5,543 nt of DNA from Treponema sp. GTDB lineage: Bacteria; Spirochaetota; Spirochaetia; Treponematales; Treponemataceae. How positions within the stretch are numbered: position 1 is the first letter of the stretch; each line of letters begins with the position of its first letter. The stretch is from the NCBI GenBank assembly GCA_017421145.1, contig JAFOTA010000187.1:1-5543 (forward strand), in the 5' to 3' direction. Below are positions 1 through 4,957 of the stretch, piece by piece. The position numbers were made by a program, and so were the translations under genes. A model generated the notes under the pieces. That model was not told the origin of the DNA. It saw only the letters and a list, made by a program, of their open reading frames with translations, and did no database searches.

Positions 1-10
1 CCTTGAAACA

Positions 11-937
11 TCAATCGACATAAGGAATCTCGTACCTCTTTCTATCTTTTGAAAGCTCCGCGCCGGGATAAACTTCCCTTGCCTGCCTGAGCAGAACTTC
101 AAGCTCCCTGTCCGTATACCTGGGGCTGTAATGAATGAGTGCCATGCGCCTTGCCTGTGCGTCCCTTGCGATGGTTCCGGCCTGCCTTGCCGTCATGTGC
201 TTTTTCTGCCTTGCCTGATCCTCGCAGTCATCGGCGAACATTCCCTCGCATATGAGAAGGTCTGAGCCCATGACTTCTTTTGCTATGCCCGGAAGATACA
301 TGGTGTCGGTGACGAAGCTGAATTTCCTTCCGCTGCGGTTCTTTCCCATGACCTGTTCCGGCCTTACTTCAACACCGTCTTCGTTCGTTACGGTTTCACC
401 TTTCTGGAGCTTTCCCCACAGCGGGCCTTTCGGCACTTTCATTTCGGCCGCCGCATCAGGGTTGAACTCTCCCGGCCTGTCAAGCTCTTCCAGCGTGTAT
501 CCTACGCATGTTTTCGTGTGTTCAAGCGGAAATGCGCGTACATAGAATCCGTCGCCGCTGTAAACGATGCATGGGGCGGTGATCTCCTTGACCTCTATCG
601 GGTAGTTGATGTACATGTCCAGCACCCTGCGGTTCATTTCTATATATTCCTTGATTTTCGGGGGACCGTATATGTAGAGCGGTTCCGTCCTGTCAACCTG
701 TGAAGAAAGCATCAGTATTCCGGGAAGTCCGGTCACGTGGTCGGCATGCGTGTGCGAGACGAAGATTGCGTTGATTTTTTTCCATTTTAGGTTGAGCCTT
801 TTGAGAGAAACCTGGGTTCCCTCTCCGCCGTCAAATAAAAAAAGATCCCCGTCCCTTCTCAGCAGGACAGATGTGCAATGTCTGTACGGAAGCGGCATCA
901 TTCCACCGCAACCGAGAATAAAAGCTTCCATGTTCAT
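11..937 (-). CDS. rnz: Ribonuclease Z (tRNA 3'-end endonuclease)
   Basis: This 308-residue protein is a metallo-beta-lactamase-fold nuclease that cuts the 3' trailer from tRNA precursors in the cytoplasm. The zinc motif HTHADH is at residues 62-67. The other expected ligands follow in order: H140 (in LEHT), D211 (in TDT), H247 (in KKHMTA) and H269 (in IHYSPRY). The N-terminal GCGGMMP (residues 9-15) and FDGGEGTQ (35-42) fit the family. GPLWGKLQKG (171-180) matches the flexible arm that bacterial RNase Z uses to hold tRNA. The length is normal for a bacterial short-form enzyme. The start at 937 has AGGA nine bases upstream; a second ATG two codons later (929-931) is possible. The gene stands alone and diverges from the lipoprotein gene, and its stop lies ten bases from the window edge. 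The family call is firm; in vivo activity is inferred. Confidence 0.96.
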   Translation of the reverse strand: MNMEAFILGCGGMMPLPYRHCTSVLLRRDGDLFLFDGGEGTQVSLKRLNLKWKKINAIFVSHTHADHVTGLPGILMLSSQVDRTEPLYIYGPPKIKEYIEMNRRVLDMYINYPIEVKEITAPCIVYSGDGFYVRAFPLEHTKTCVGYTLEELDRPGEFNPDAAAEMKVPKGPLWGKLQKGETVTNEDGVEVRPEQVMGKNRSGRKFSFVTDTMYLPGIAKEVMGSDLLICEGMFADDCEDQARQKKHMTARQAGTIARDAQARRMALIHYSPRYTDRELEVLLRQAREVYPGAELSKDRKRYEIPYVD

Positions 938-993
938 AATCTGGAATCCTAGCGTAAAAACGGATTTACTTCAATCAAAAAACACCTTAGGGA

Positions 994-1029
994 AACAATG
1001 AATAATCCGAAAGCGGATTATTCATTGTT
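994..1029. repeat. Perfect 16-bp inverted repeat (palindrome 1)
   Basis: AACAATGAATAATCCG (994-1009) is an exact inverted match of 1014-1029, with an AAAG loop at 1010-1013. Every one of the 16 pairs is Watson-Crick. No T-run follows directly on either strand, and the hairpin lies between two divergent genes, so it does not look like an intrinsic terminator. Its role is unknown; candidates are a REP-like element, a cruciform site or part of a structured RNA. Confidence 0.9.
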
Positions 1030-1042
1030 AACCATAAAATCC

Positions 1043-1090
1043 GCAATTTCGCAGTAATTCCTTACAGTATAAAGAATTACGAGGAATTGC
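1043..1090. repeat. Two-part imperfect inverted repeat (palindrome 2)
   Basis: The outer stem pairs 1043-1050 with 1083-1090 (GCAATT with AATTGC, then one G-T and one C-G pair). After a 3x2 internal loop, the inner stem pairs GTAATTC (1054-1060) with GAATTAC (1074-1080). It extends past one C-A mismatch by three more pairs (1062-1064 with 1070-1072), leaving a CAGTA loop. It differs in sequence from the flanking palindromes but has a similar overall length. Confidence 0.75.
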
Positions 1091-1092
1091 CG

Positions 1093-1133
1093 GGAACCGC
1101 TGATTAATGCTTCCCGTATTAATCAGCGGTTCC
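1093..1133. repeat. 16-bp perfect inverted repeat extended to 18 pairs (palindrome 3)
   Basis: GGAACCGCTGATTAAT (1093-1108) is an exact inverted match of 1118-1133. A G-T and a C-G pair extend the stem inward, leaving the loop TTCCC (1111-1115). The loop is also complementary to GGGAA at 1092-1096, so an alternative hairpin CGGGAA (1091-1096) with TTCCCG (1111-1116) can form. The bases after the stem are TTAGGATC, with no T-run, so it is not a typical terminator. Confidence 0.9.
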
Positions 1134-1224
1134 TTAGGATCATGCGAAAAAATGTAACGGTACGGAATCTGGTTTGTTGGTCTTTATGAAAGTCAGCATA
1201 TGCATGGTGATGTGGTTCCCGGAC

Positions 1225-1253
1225 TTTCCAAAAGGCAAGCAATGAGGTATAAT
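1225..1253 (+). promoter_or_regulatory. Sigma70-type promoter of the lipoprotein gene
   Basis: A consensus -10 TATAAT lies at 1248-1253. Exactly 17 bases upstream is TTTCCA at 1225-1230, which matches TTGACA at four of six positions. The predicted transcription start is about 1260, essentially on the ATG at 1261, which would make the message leaderless. The left end of the -35 overlaps one arm of a 7-bp inverted repeat (GAAAGTC at 1188-1194 with GACTTTC at 1222-1228). Confidence 0.65.
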
Positions 1254-1260
1254 CATAGGC

Positions 1261-2247
1261 ATGAAGATTAGGAATCTTGTTAAGTTTTCGGTTTGCTTTC
1301 TCTGCTGTCAGCAGCTGTTCGTCTCCTGTTCTCCCAAGGACGGGAATGGCGGTTCTGCCGTTGGTGTCGTGCAGGCATCAACCCGTGCGACCGGATCCAC
1401 GAATTCGAACGAAAGATTCAACCTTTCACCATATCCTACCGGAAAGAAAAATGCCGGGAAATCCGGTGAAGATAAGCCCGAATCTAATGAAACGGCTGAG
1501 GAAGAGAAAAAGGACCCTCCTGTATATCCGATAAGCGGTTTTGTGACTGCCGAAAGGAATGCCGCTTCAGCCTCACCTGCCGATCCTTCCGTTCCAGGTA
1601 CCCCTGCAGTTGTGAATCCACCGCTTGTTTCCGGGGCGCAGGACGGCGTGCTGTCTTCTCCGCCTGAAATCCAGTCAAAGCCGGAGCCTGTACCAGAGAC
1701 TGTTCCTGAAGAAGCTGCGGAAGAAAAGAAAGAGGAAATCAGCGAAGAGCCTGAAACCACTCCTCCCGAAGAAAAAACGCCGGAAGAGCCGGAGCCTGCA
1801 GTTGAGGCTGCCCTTAAGGATGAATACGTCCGTTCGCTGGGAGACGTTTCAAATACAAGCGTCACGAGAGAGGTTTTCGAGGAAGACAAGAAGGCCGTGC
1901 TCAGGATAATCGACGAGCTTTCATCCGTTATCCAGAGCAAGGACTACAAGGCTTGGAGGTCGTATCTTGATGACGACAGCATAAAGTACTGGTCAACCAA
2001 GAAGAACCTTCAGAAAGCGCAGAAAAGGCTGCCGATAAAGGGAATCTACCTTAACACGCTCGAAGATTACTTCAAGTATGTCTTCATACCGTCAAGGATC
2101 GGGCGCAACGTAGATGAAATCCGCTATGAGACGGAAAAACAGGTAAAGGCCGTGCATGTGAACGGCGAGAATGACACTGTATATTATTATTTTAAGAAAT
2201 CAGCGAATGGGGTATGGAAATTGCACCTGCCTCCTATTTCAGATTGA
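1261..2247 (+). CDS. Putative outer-envelope lipoprotein with Pro/Glu-rich linker
   Basis: I do not recognise a named family for this 328-residue protein. It has a lysine/arginine-bearing N-terminus, a short hydrophobic stretch (about residues 9-21) and a spirochaete-like lipobox LFVSC with the lipidated Cys at residue 23. Residues 24-125 are low in complexity and rich in Ser, Gly, Pro and Ala. Residues 130-182 are dominated by Pro and Glu and are probably disordered, like a periplasmic spacer. A folded C-terminal part of about 140 residues (186-328) begins DEYVRSLGDV. It contains helices rich in Trp, Tyr and Asp (KDYKAWRSYLDDDS) and ends in strand-like VYYYFKKSANGVWKLHL. An NTF2/SnoaL-like fold is conceivable but unproven. 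ATG 1261 is the only usable start, because an in-frame stop lies at 1243-1245 and the signal peptide begins there. No properly spaced ribosome binding site is present. The HEAT-repeat gene follows 52 bases downstream. Confidence 0.85.
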   Translation: MKIRNLVKFSVCFLCCQQLFVSCSPKDGNGGSAVGVVQASTRATGSTNSNERFNLSPYPTGKKNAGKSGEDKPESNETAEEEKKDPPVYPISGFVTAERNAASASPADPSVPGTPAVVNPPLVSGAQDGVLSSPPEIQSKPEPVPETVPEEAAEEKKEEISEEPETTPPEEKTPEEPEPAVEAALKDEYVRSLGDVSNTSVTREVFEEDKKAVLRIIDELSSVIQSKDYKAWRSYLDDDSIKYWSTKKNLQKAQKRLPIKGIYLNTLEDYFKYVFIPSRIGRNVDEIRYETEKQVKAVHVNGENDTVYYYFKKSANGVWKLHLPPISD

Positions 2248-2272
2248 TTTTTTATCGATAATATAGTAAAAT
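2244..2272 (+). promoter_or_regulatory. Promoter of the HEAT-repeat protein gene
   Basis: TTGATT (2244-2249, four of six matches to TTGACA) is followed after 17 bases by TAAAAT (2267-2272, five of six matches to TATAAT). The predicted start near 2279 leaves a leader of about 20 bases that includes the ribosome binding site AGGAGG at 2289-2294, five bases before the ATG. The -35 overlaps the TGA stop of the lipoprotein gene, so the second gene can be expressed alone as well as by read-through. Confidence 0.65.
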
Positions 2273-2299
2273 ATCCCAAAGGAATTCTAGGAGGATTTA

Positions 2300-2986
2300 A
2301 TGAAATTAACAAAATTGTTTGCCGTAGGGACACTTTTCCTTGCAGCGGCCGGTGCTGTTTTCGCACAGTCAAAAAGATCTGAGACTACGGTTGAGGATGA
2401 ATACCTGACCAGCATAGAGGACGTGATTATCACGGAACTGGCTGCATCTCCTGAGTACGAAAACAAATTCCTTGCTCTCCAGTATCTTGAGAATGCCATG
2501 AATGAAGGCCGCACCAGTCCTGATATGGTTTCATCGCTCAGAAGCCTTGCCGGTGAAGGTGTCACCACGAAGGCACGCACGAACGGACGCCTGATGAACA
2601 ACTATCCGGACATCCGCAAGAAGGCATGCGAGCTTTTGGGACAGGTCGGAACGGAAGATGCCAAGAACACTCTCGTGCAGATTATCGCTGACGATCAGGA
2701 GCCGATGGTCGTCGCAGCAGCAGTCCACTCTCTCGGTGACATCGGTTTGAATGAAAACGACGAGGTTGTCGGCGCAATCGAATTCATGCAGAGAAAGTAT
2801 GCAGCGTTGAATCCTTCAAGCTCCCTTGCACTGGAGATTCTTTTTGCTTATGAGAAGCTTGCAGACACAGTTCAGGACCGCGGCCCGATGATTGAGTCAA
2901 TCGCAGCGATCGCAGCGAACTACAGGTTTGCGACTACAGTCCGCACGAAGGCTTATGATCTGCTCAGGTCTTTGAAGGCTAGATAA
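2300..2986 (+). CDS. Secreted HEAT-repeat protein
   Basis: This 228-residue protein has a clear Sec signal peptide: Lys at 2 and 5, a hydrophobic core at about 7-20, and likely cleavage after AVFA (residues 19-22), before QSKRS. The mature part is almost wholly helical. Its best repeat units are DIRKKACELLGQVG with its partner helix (about 104-131) and the next unit, MVVAAAVHSLGDIG (about 136-149). This is the HEAT_2-type pattern of paired helices with a conserved Asp/Arg at the turn. Less regular helical pairs cover about 50-87 and 170-226. Such repeats bind other proteins, and no catalytic residues are apparent, so a periplasmic scaffold role is inferred. The start is secure, with AGGAGG five bases upstream. 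DEYLTSIEDV (33-42) resembles DEYVRSLGDV in the preceding lipoprotein. A strong terminator follows the gene. Confidence 0.88.
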   Translation: MKLTKLFAVGTLFLAAAGAVFAQSKRSETTVEDEYLTSIEDVIITELAASPEYENKFLALQYLENAMNEGRTSPDMVSSLRSLAGEGVTTKARTNGRLMNNYPDIRKKACELLGQVGTEDAKNTLVQIIADDQEPMVVAAAVHSLGDIGLNENDEVVGAIEFMQRKYAALNPSSSLALEILFAYEKLADTVQDRGPMIESIAAIAANYRFATTVRTKAYDLLRSLKAR

Positions 2987-3036
2987 TTTGTCCGGGGGCT
3001 TTGGCTTCCGATCAGCCTGCTTTTTTAGGCGGGCAT

Positions 3037-3092
3037 AAAAAAAGGACATCCGGGGCTTGTTCATTGTTTCCGGGTGTCCTTTTTGTTTTTTT
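3037..3092. terminator. Bidirectional rho-independent terminator
   Basis: A 15-pair stem joins 3039-3053 to 3070-3084. Its core is GGACATCCGG with CCGGGTGTCC (one T-G wobble), and the loop is 16 bases. Seven A precede it (3037-3043); five T, a G and seven T follow (3080-3092). It therefore works in both directions: for the HEAT-repeat gene on the plus strand and for the tRNA-Arg gene on the minus strand. The last T of the right-hand run pairs with the discriminator base of the tRNA, so the terminator directly abuts the tRNA. Confidence 0.88.
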
Positions 3093-3165
3093 GGGAGATA
3101 CGGAACTCGAATCCACAACCTTCGGCTCCGGAGGCCGACGCTCTATCCAATTGAGCTAATCTCCC
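3092..3165 (-). tRNA. tRNA-Arg, anticodon CCG
   Basis: On the minus strand the sequence folds into a complete cloverleaf. The acceptor stem is GGGAGAT with ATCTCCC (seven perfect pairs), the D stem GCTC with GAGC, and the anticodon stem TCGGC with GCCGA around the loop CTCCGGA. The variable loop is AGGTT, and the T loop is TTCGAGT on a stem with two wobble pairs at its base. The anticodon CCG is at 3129-3131 and reads the Arg codon CGG. The discriminator is A, encoded at 3092. The 3' CCA is not encoded, because A residues follow, so a CCA-adding enzyme is required and RNase Z is the expected 3' processing enzyme. The gene lies between the HEAT-repeat gene and maf, opposite to both. Confidence 0.96.
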
Positions 3166-3206
3166 GTATTGATGACCAGTCAGGCGGCTGGCTCATGAAC
3201 AGGTCT

Positions 3207-3235
3207 AATCTATAGTTTTAATTGCAAATTGTCAA
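3207..3235 (-). promoter_or_regulatory. Promoter of tRNA-Arg
   Basis: Read on the minus strand, a perfect TTGACA (3235 down to 3230) is followed after 17 bases by TAGATT (3212 down to 3207, four of six matches). Transcription would start near 3200, giving a leader of about 35 bases for RNase P to remove before the tRNA 5' end at 3165. The -35 lies only 15 bases from the maf start codon, on the other strand. Confidence 0.75.
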
Positions 3236-3250
3236 CACAGAGGAAATCAG

Positions 3251-3841
3251 GTGGAACCAATAGTTTTGGCATCGTCATCGCCGCGCAGGAAGGAAATATT
3301 GCAGAGGATGGGCGTTCCTTTCATCATTGTGCCGGCATCAATCGACGAAACGTACCCGGATAGCCTTGATAAAAAGCTTGTGCCGGGTTATATAGCGGAA
3401 AAAAAAGTCAGTGCGGTGCTTGAATCGCAGGATATGGAAAAATCACGCTTCATACTTGGTGCCGATACAGTCATCCTTTCAGGCGGAAAGATAATCGGAA
3501 AGCCGTCGTCACCGGATGAGGCAGCTTCGTTCATGCGCAGTTTTCAGGGATGCAGCCATGAAGTCATAACCGGCGTTTCACTTTATGATCCAAAAACGCA
3601 CGGGATTGAGACTCGTTCAGCAGTGAGCCGGGTGACTTTTGCGCCTATGAGCGAAAACGAGATTGAATGGTATGTTTCCACGGGCGAATGGAAGGATGCC
3701 GCAGGAGGATACAAGATCCAGGGAAAGGCTTCTTTTTTCATTTCCAATATAGAAGGCAGCGAATCATGCATTATGGGCTTGCCTATTTTTGACGTTTATG
3801 ATATGCTCAAAATGCATCATTTTTCATTTGCTGAATCATGA
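3251..3841 (+). CDS. maf: Maf-family nucleoside triphosphate pyrophosphatase (dTTP/UTP type)
   Basis: This 196-residue cytoplasmic protein has the normal length for Maf. Family members hydrolyse non-canonical or excess nucleoside triphosphates to monophosphate and pyrophosphate, and have been linked to septum inhibition. The signature SSSPRR sits at residues 8-13. Next come GADTV (70-74, with the metal-binding or catalytic Asp 72), GKP (83-85) and HEVITGV (103-109). DAAGGYKIQG (149-158) is followed by GSESCIMGLP (169-178). The AGGYKIQG segment matches the YhdE-like branch, which prefers dTTP, UTP and modified pyrimidine triphosphates, rather than the YceF branch; substrate choice is inferred from this motif. 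The start is GTG at 3251, supported by AGAGGA at 3239-3244 with six-base spacing and by SSSPRR at the usual distance from the N-terminus. No convincing promoter is visible on the plus strand. rpsB starts 119 bases downstream. Confidence 0.95.
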   Translation: MEPIVLASSSPRRKEILQRMGVPFIIVPASIDETYPDSLDKKLVPGYIAEKKVSAVLESQDMEKSRFILGADTVILSGGKIIGKPSSPDEAASFMRSFQGCSHEVITGVSLYDPKTHGIETRSAVSRVTFAPMSENEIEWYVSTGEWKDAAGGYKIQGKASFFISNIEGSESCIMGLPIFDVYDMLKMHHFSFAES

Positions 3842-3888
3842 TGCCGGACGTCCGGGTTCATTTGGAAACGGCGTTACGAAATCTTCCG

Positions 3889-3944
3889 GGCCTGCATAGT
3901 CAGGTCACGAGTAAAAGGTCAGGTTGGAAAACGTAATGTTTTCC
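3889..3944 (+). promoter_or_regulatory. Structured leader of rpsB with two hairpins
   Basis: Two hairpins lie in the rpsB leader. The first pairs GGCCTG (3889-3894) with CAGGTC (3901-3906) using one wobble, around a six-base loop. The second pairs GGAAAAC (3926-3932) with GTTTTCC (3938-3944) and ends four bases before the AAGGAG ribosome binding site. GTCAGGT occurs twice (3899-3905 and 3918-3924). In E. coli S2 represses its own operon through the rpsB leader; a similar role here is inference. No clear promoter was found upstream. Confidence 0.4.
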
Positions 3945-3948
3945 CGTG

Positions 3949-3954
3949 AAGGAG
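3949..3954 (+). promoter_or_regulatory. Ribosome binding site that fixes the rpsB start
   Basis: AAGGAG lies six bases before the ATG at 3961. An in-frame GTG at 3946 would place this site inside the coding region and add five residues (MKELD) not expected in S2. The ATG is therefore the start. Confidence 0.9.
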
Positions 3955-3960
3955 TTAGAC

Positions 3961-4836
3961 ATGGCAGTAGTAACCATGAAAAGTCTTCTTGAGTCCGGCG
4001 TTCATTTCGGACATCAGGTAAAGCGTTGGGATCCGCGCATGAAGAAGTACATCTTCGCAGAGCGCAACGGTATTCACATCATCGATTTGCAGAAAACAAT
4101 CACTGCAATCAAAGAAAGCTACGAGGAAATCCGCAAGGTAGCATCTTCCGGCAAGTCAGTTCTTTTCGTCGGAACAAAAAAGCAGGCTCAGCAGGCAATC
4201 CAGAAGGAAGCAGAGCGCTGCGGCATGTATTATGTAAACAACCGCTGGCTTGGCGGTACACTCACCAATTTTGCAACAATCAAAAAATCACTTCTCCGTC
4301 TCAAGAAAATCGAAAAGATGGAAGTTGACGGAACTTTCGCAAATCTCACGAAGAAAGAAGTTGCAGGACTTTTGAAGGAAAAGGAAAAGCTTCAGAAGAA
4401 CTACGGCGGAATCAAGGAAATGAAGGATCTGCCGGGAGCAATCTTCGTAATCGATACGCACAAAGAGCAGATTGCAGTAAAGGAAGCCCGCCGCATGGGA
4501 ATTCCTATCGTCGCAATCGTTGACACAAACTGCAACCCTGAGGGAATCGACTTCCCTATTCCTGGAAACGACGATGCAATCCGCGCAATCAGCCTTTTCA
4601 CATCAATCATCGCAAATGCAGTGATCGAAGCTGACAACGAGCAGGGACTCAAGATTATCGAGACACTCGGTGATGAGGATGACGTTACAACTGATGCTTC
4701 AACAAAGAGCGAAGACGAGGAAATCGTCGATTACTCAAACTACACTCCTACTGAAGTGAAGGAAGAGGATGCCGAAGCGGACAAGAGGGACGAGCAGGAT
4801 TTCATTGACGAAGACAAGGTCTACTCAAAGAGATAA
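3961..4836 (+). CDS. rpsB: 30S ribosomal protein S2
   Basis: This 291-residue protein of the small ribosomal subunit is needed for S1 attachment and 30S assembly. Hallmarks in order are [11 protein letters not shown] (residues 9-19), [11 protein letters not shown] (22-32), [11 protein letters not shown] (36-46), VGTKKQAQ (70-77), [12 protein letters not shown] (93-104), [14 protein letters not shown] (156-169) and [20 protein letters not shown] (187-206). The conserved domain ends near residue 235. The rest, about 55 residues, is strongly acidic (such as SEDEEIVDY and DEQDFIDED) and makes the protein longer than the E. coli S2 of 241 residues. The start is ATG 3961, set by AAGGAG six bases upstream, rather than the in-frame GTG at 3946. 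It forms the conserved rpsB-tsf pair with the next gene, and leader hairpins upstream may mediate autoregulation. Confidence 0.98.
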   Translation: MAVVTMKSLLESGVHFGHQVKRWDPRMKKYIFAERNGIHIIDLQKTITAIKESYEEIRKVASSGKSVLFVGTKKQAQQAIQKEAERCGMYYVNNRWLGGTLTNFATIKKSLLRLKKIEKMEVDGTFANLTKKEVAGLLKEKEKLQKNYGGIKEMKDLPGAIFVIDTHKEQIAVKEARRMGIPIVAIVDTNCNPEGIDFPIPGNDDAIRAISLFTSIIANAVIEADNEQGLKIIETLGDEDDVTTDASTKSEDEEIVDYSNYTPTEVKEEDAEADKRDEQDFIDEDKVYSKR

Positions 4837-4864
4837 TCTTTCTGGCTTGTTTATGCAAAAAATC

Positions 4865-4880
4865 TTCCTTAAATAAGGAA
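4865..4880 (+). terminator. Weak attenuator-like hairpin between rpsB and tsf
   Basis: TTCCTT (4865-4870) pairs with AAGGAA (4875-4880) around a four-base loop. A T-rich stretch, ATTCTTTGTTGTTTT (4881-4895), follows. The stem is short and AT-rich, so it would terminate only part of the transcripts. It could lower tsf expression relative to rpsB. Confidence 0.35.
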
Positions 4881-4895
4881 ATTCTTTGTTGTTTT

Positions 4896-4921
4896 GCCGG
4901 GTATGATTCGCCCAGCCCGGC
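4896..4921 (+). promoter_or_regulatory. GC-rich hairpin in the tsf leader
   Basis: GCCGGG (4896-4901) pairs with CCCGGC (4916-4921) across a 14-base loop. The loop contains CCC (4911-4913), which could compete for the GGG of the stem. TCGATTTTATTTTAG follows from 4926, so this may act as a leaky terminator, an RNA processing site or a stabilising element upstream of tsf. Confidence 0.4.
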
Positions 4922-4957
4922 GCTGTCGATTTTATTTTAGAATTTTGGAGAAAACAA

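Larger units (their letters stand above)
938..1260. other. Long divergent intergenic region with three palindromes and a promoter
   Basis: This gap of 323 bases separates the divergent rnz and lipoprotein genes. No convincing coding region is visible in it. From left to right it holds the rnz upstream region, with no clear promoter, then three back-to-back inverted repeats (994-1029, 1043-1090, 1093-1133). A stretch without obvious structure follows (1139-1187), then a weak inverted repeat (1188-1194 with 1222-1228), and finally the lipoprotein promoter ending just before its start codon. It is the only gap of this size in the window. Confidence 0.8.

Noticed and set aside
951..978. Minus-strand promoter for rnz (TTGATT, 16 bases, TACGCT)
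   Set aside because: The -10 matches only three of six positions, and the predicted start would fall downstream of the AGGA ribosome binding site.
994..1133. Integron attC sites, since some treponemes carry chromosomal integrons
   Set aside because: The palindromes are too perfectly paired. GTTAACC at 1027-1033 does not fit the GTTRRRY core, and there are no cassette genes or integrase in the window.
994..1133. Intrinsic terminators
   Set aside because: No adjacent T-run exists on either strand, and both flanking genes point away from the block.
1186..1245. Short open frame of 19 codons before the lipoprotein gene (MKVSICMVMWF start)
   Set aside because: No ribosome binding site precedes it, and it lies across the predicted promoter, so transcription would begin downstream of it.
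1308..1940. Long minus-strand open frame rich in Ser and Gly
   Set aside because: It is the mirror of the Pro/Glu-rich lipoprotein coding region. It has no family motifs, and the plus frame has a signal peptide and lipobox.
3188..3216. Plus-strand promoter for maf using TATAGT at 3211-3216
   Set aside because: No acceptable -35 lies 16-18 bases upstream. The TATAGT stretch overlaps the minus-strand tRNA promoter spacer, so the signal is ambiguous.
3946..3960. GTG start giving five extra residues on S2
   Set aside because: It would put the AAGGAG ribosome binding site inside the gene; the ATG at 3961 has ideal spacing and the usual S2 N-terminus.
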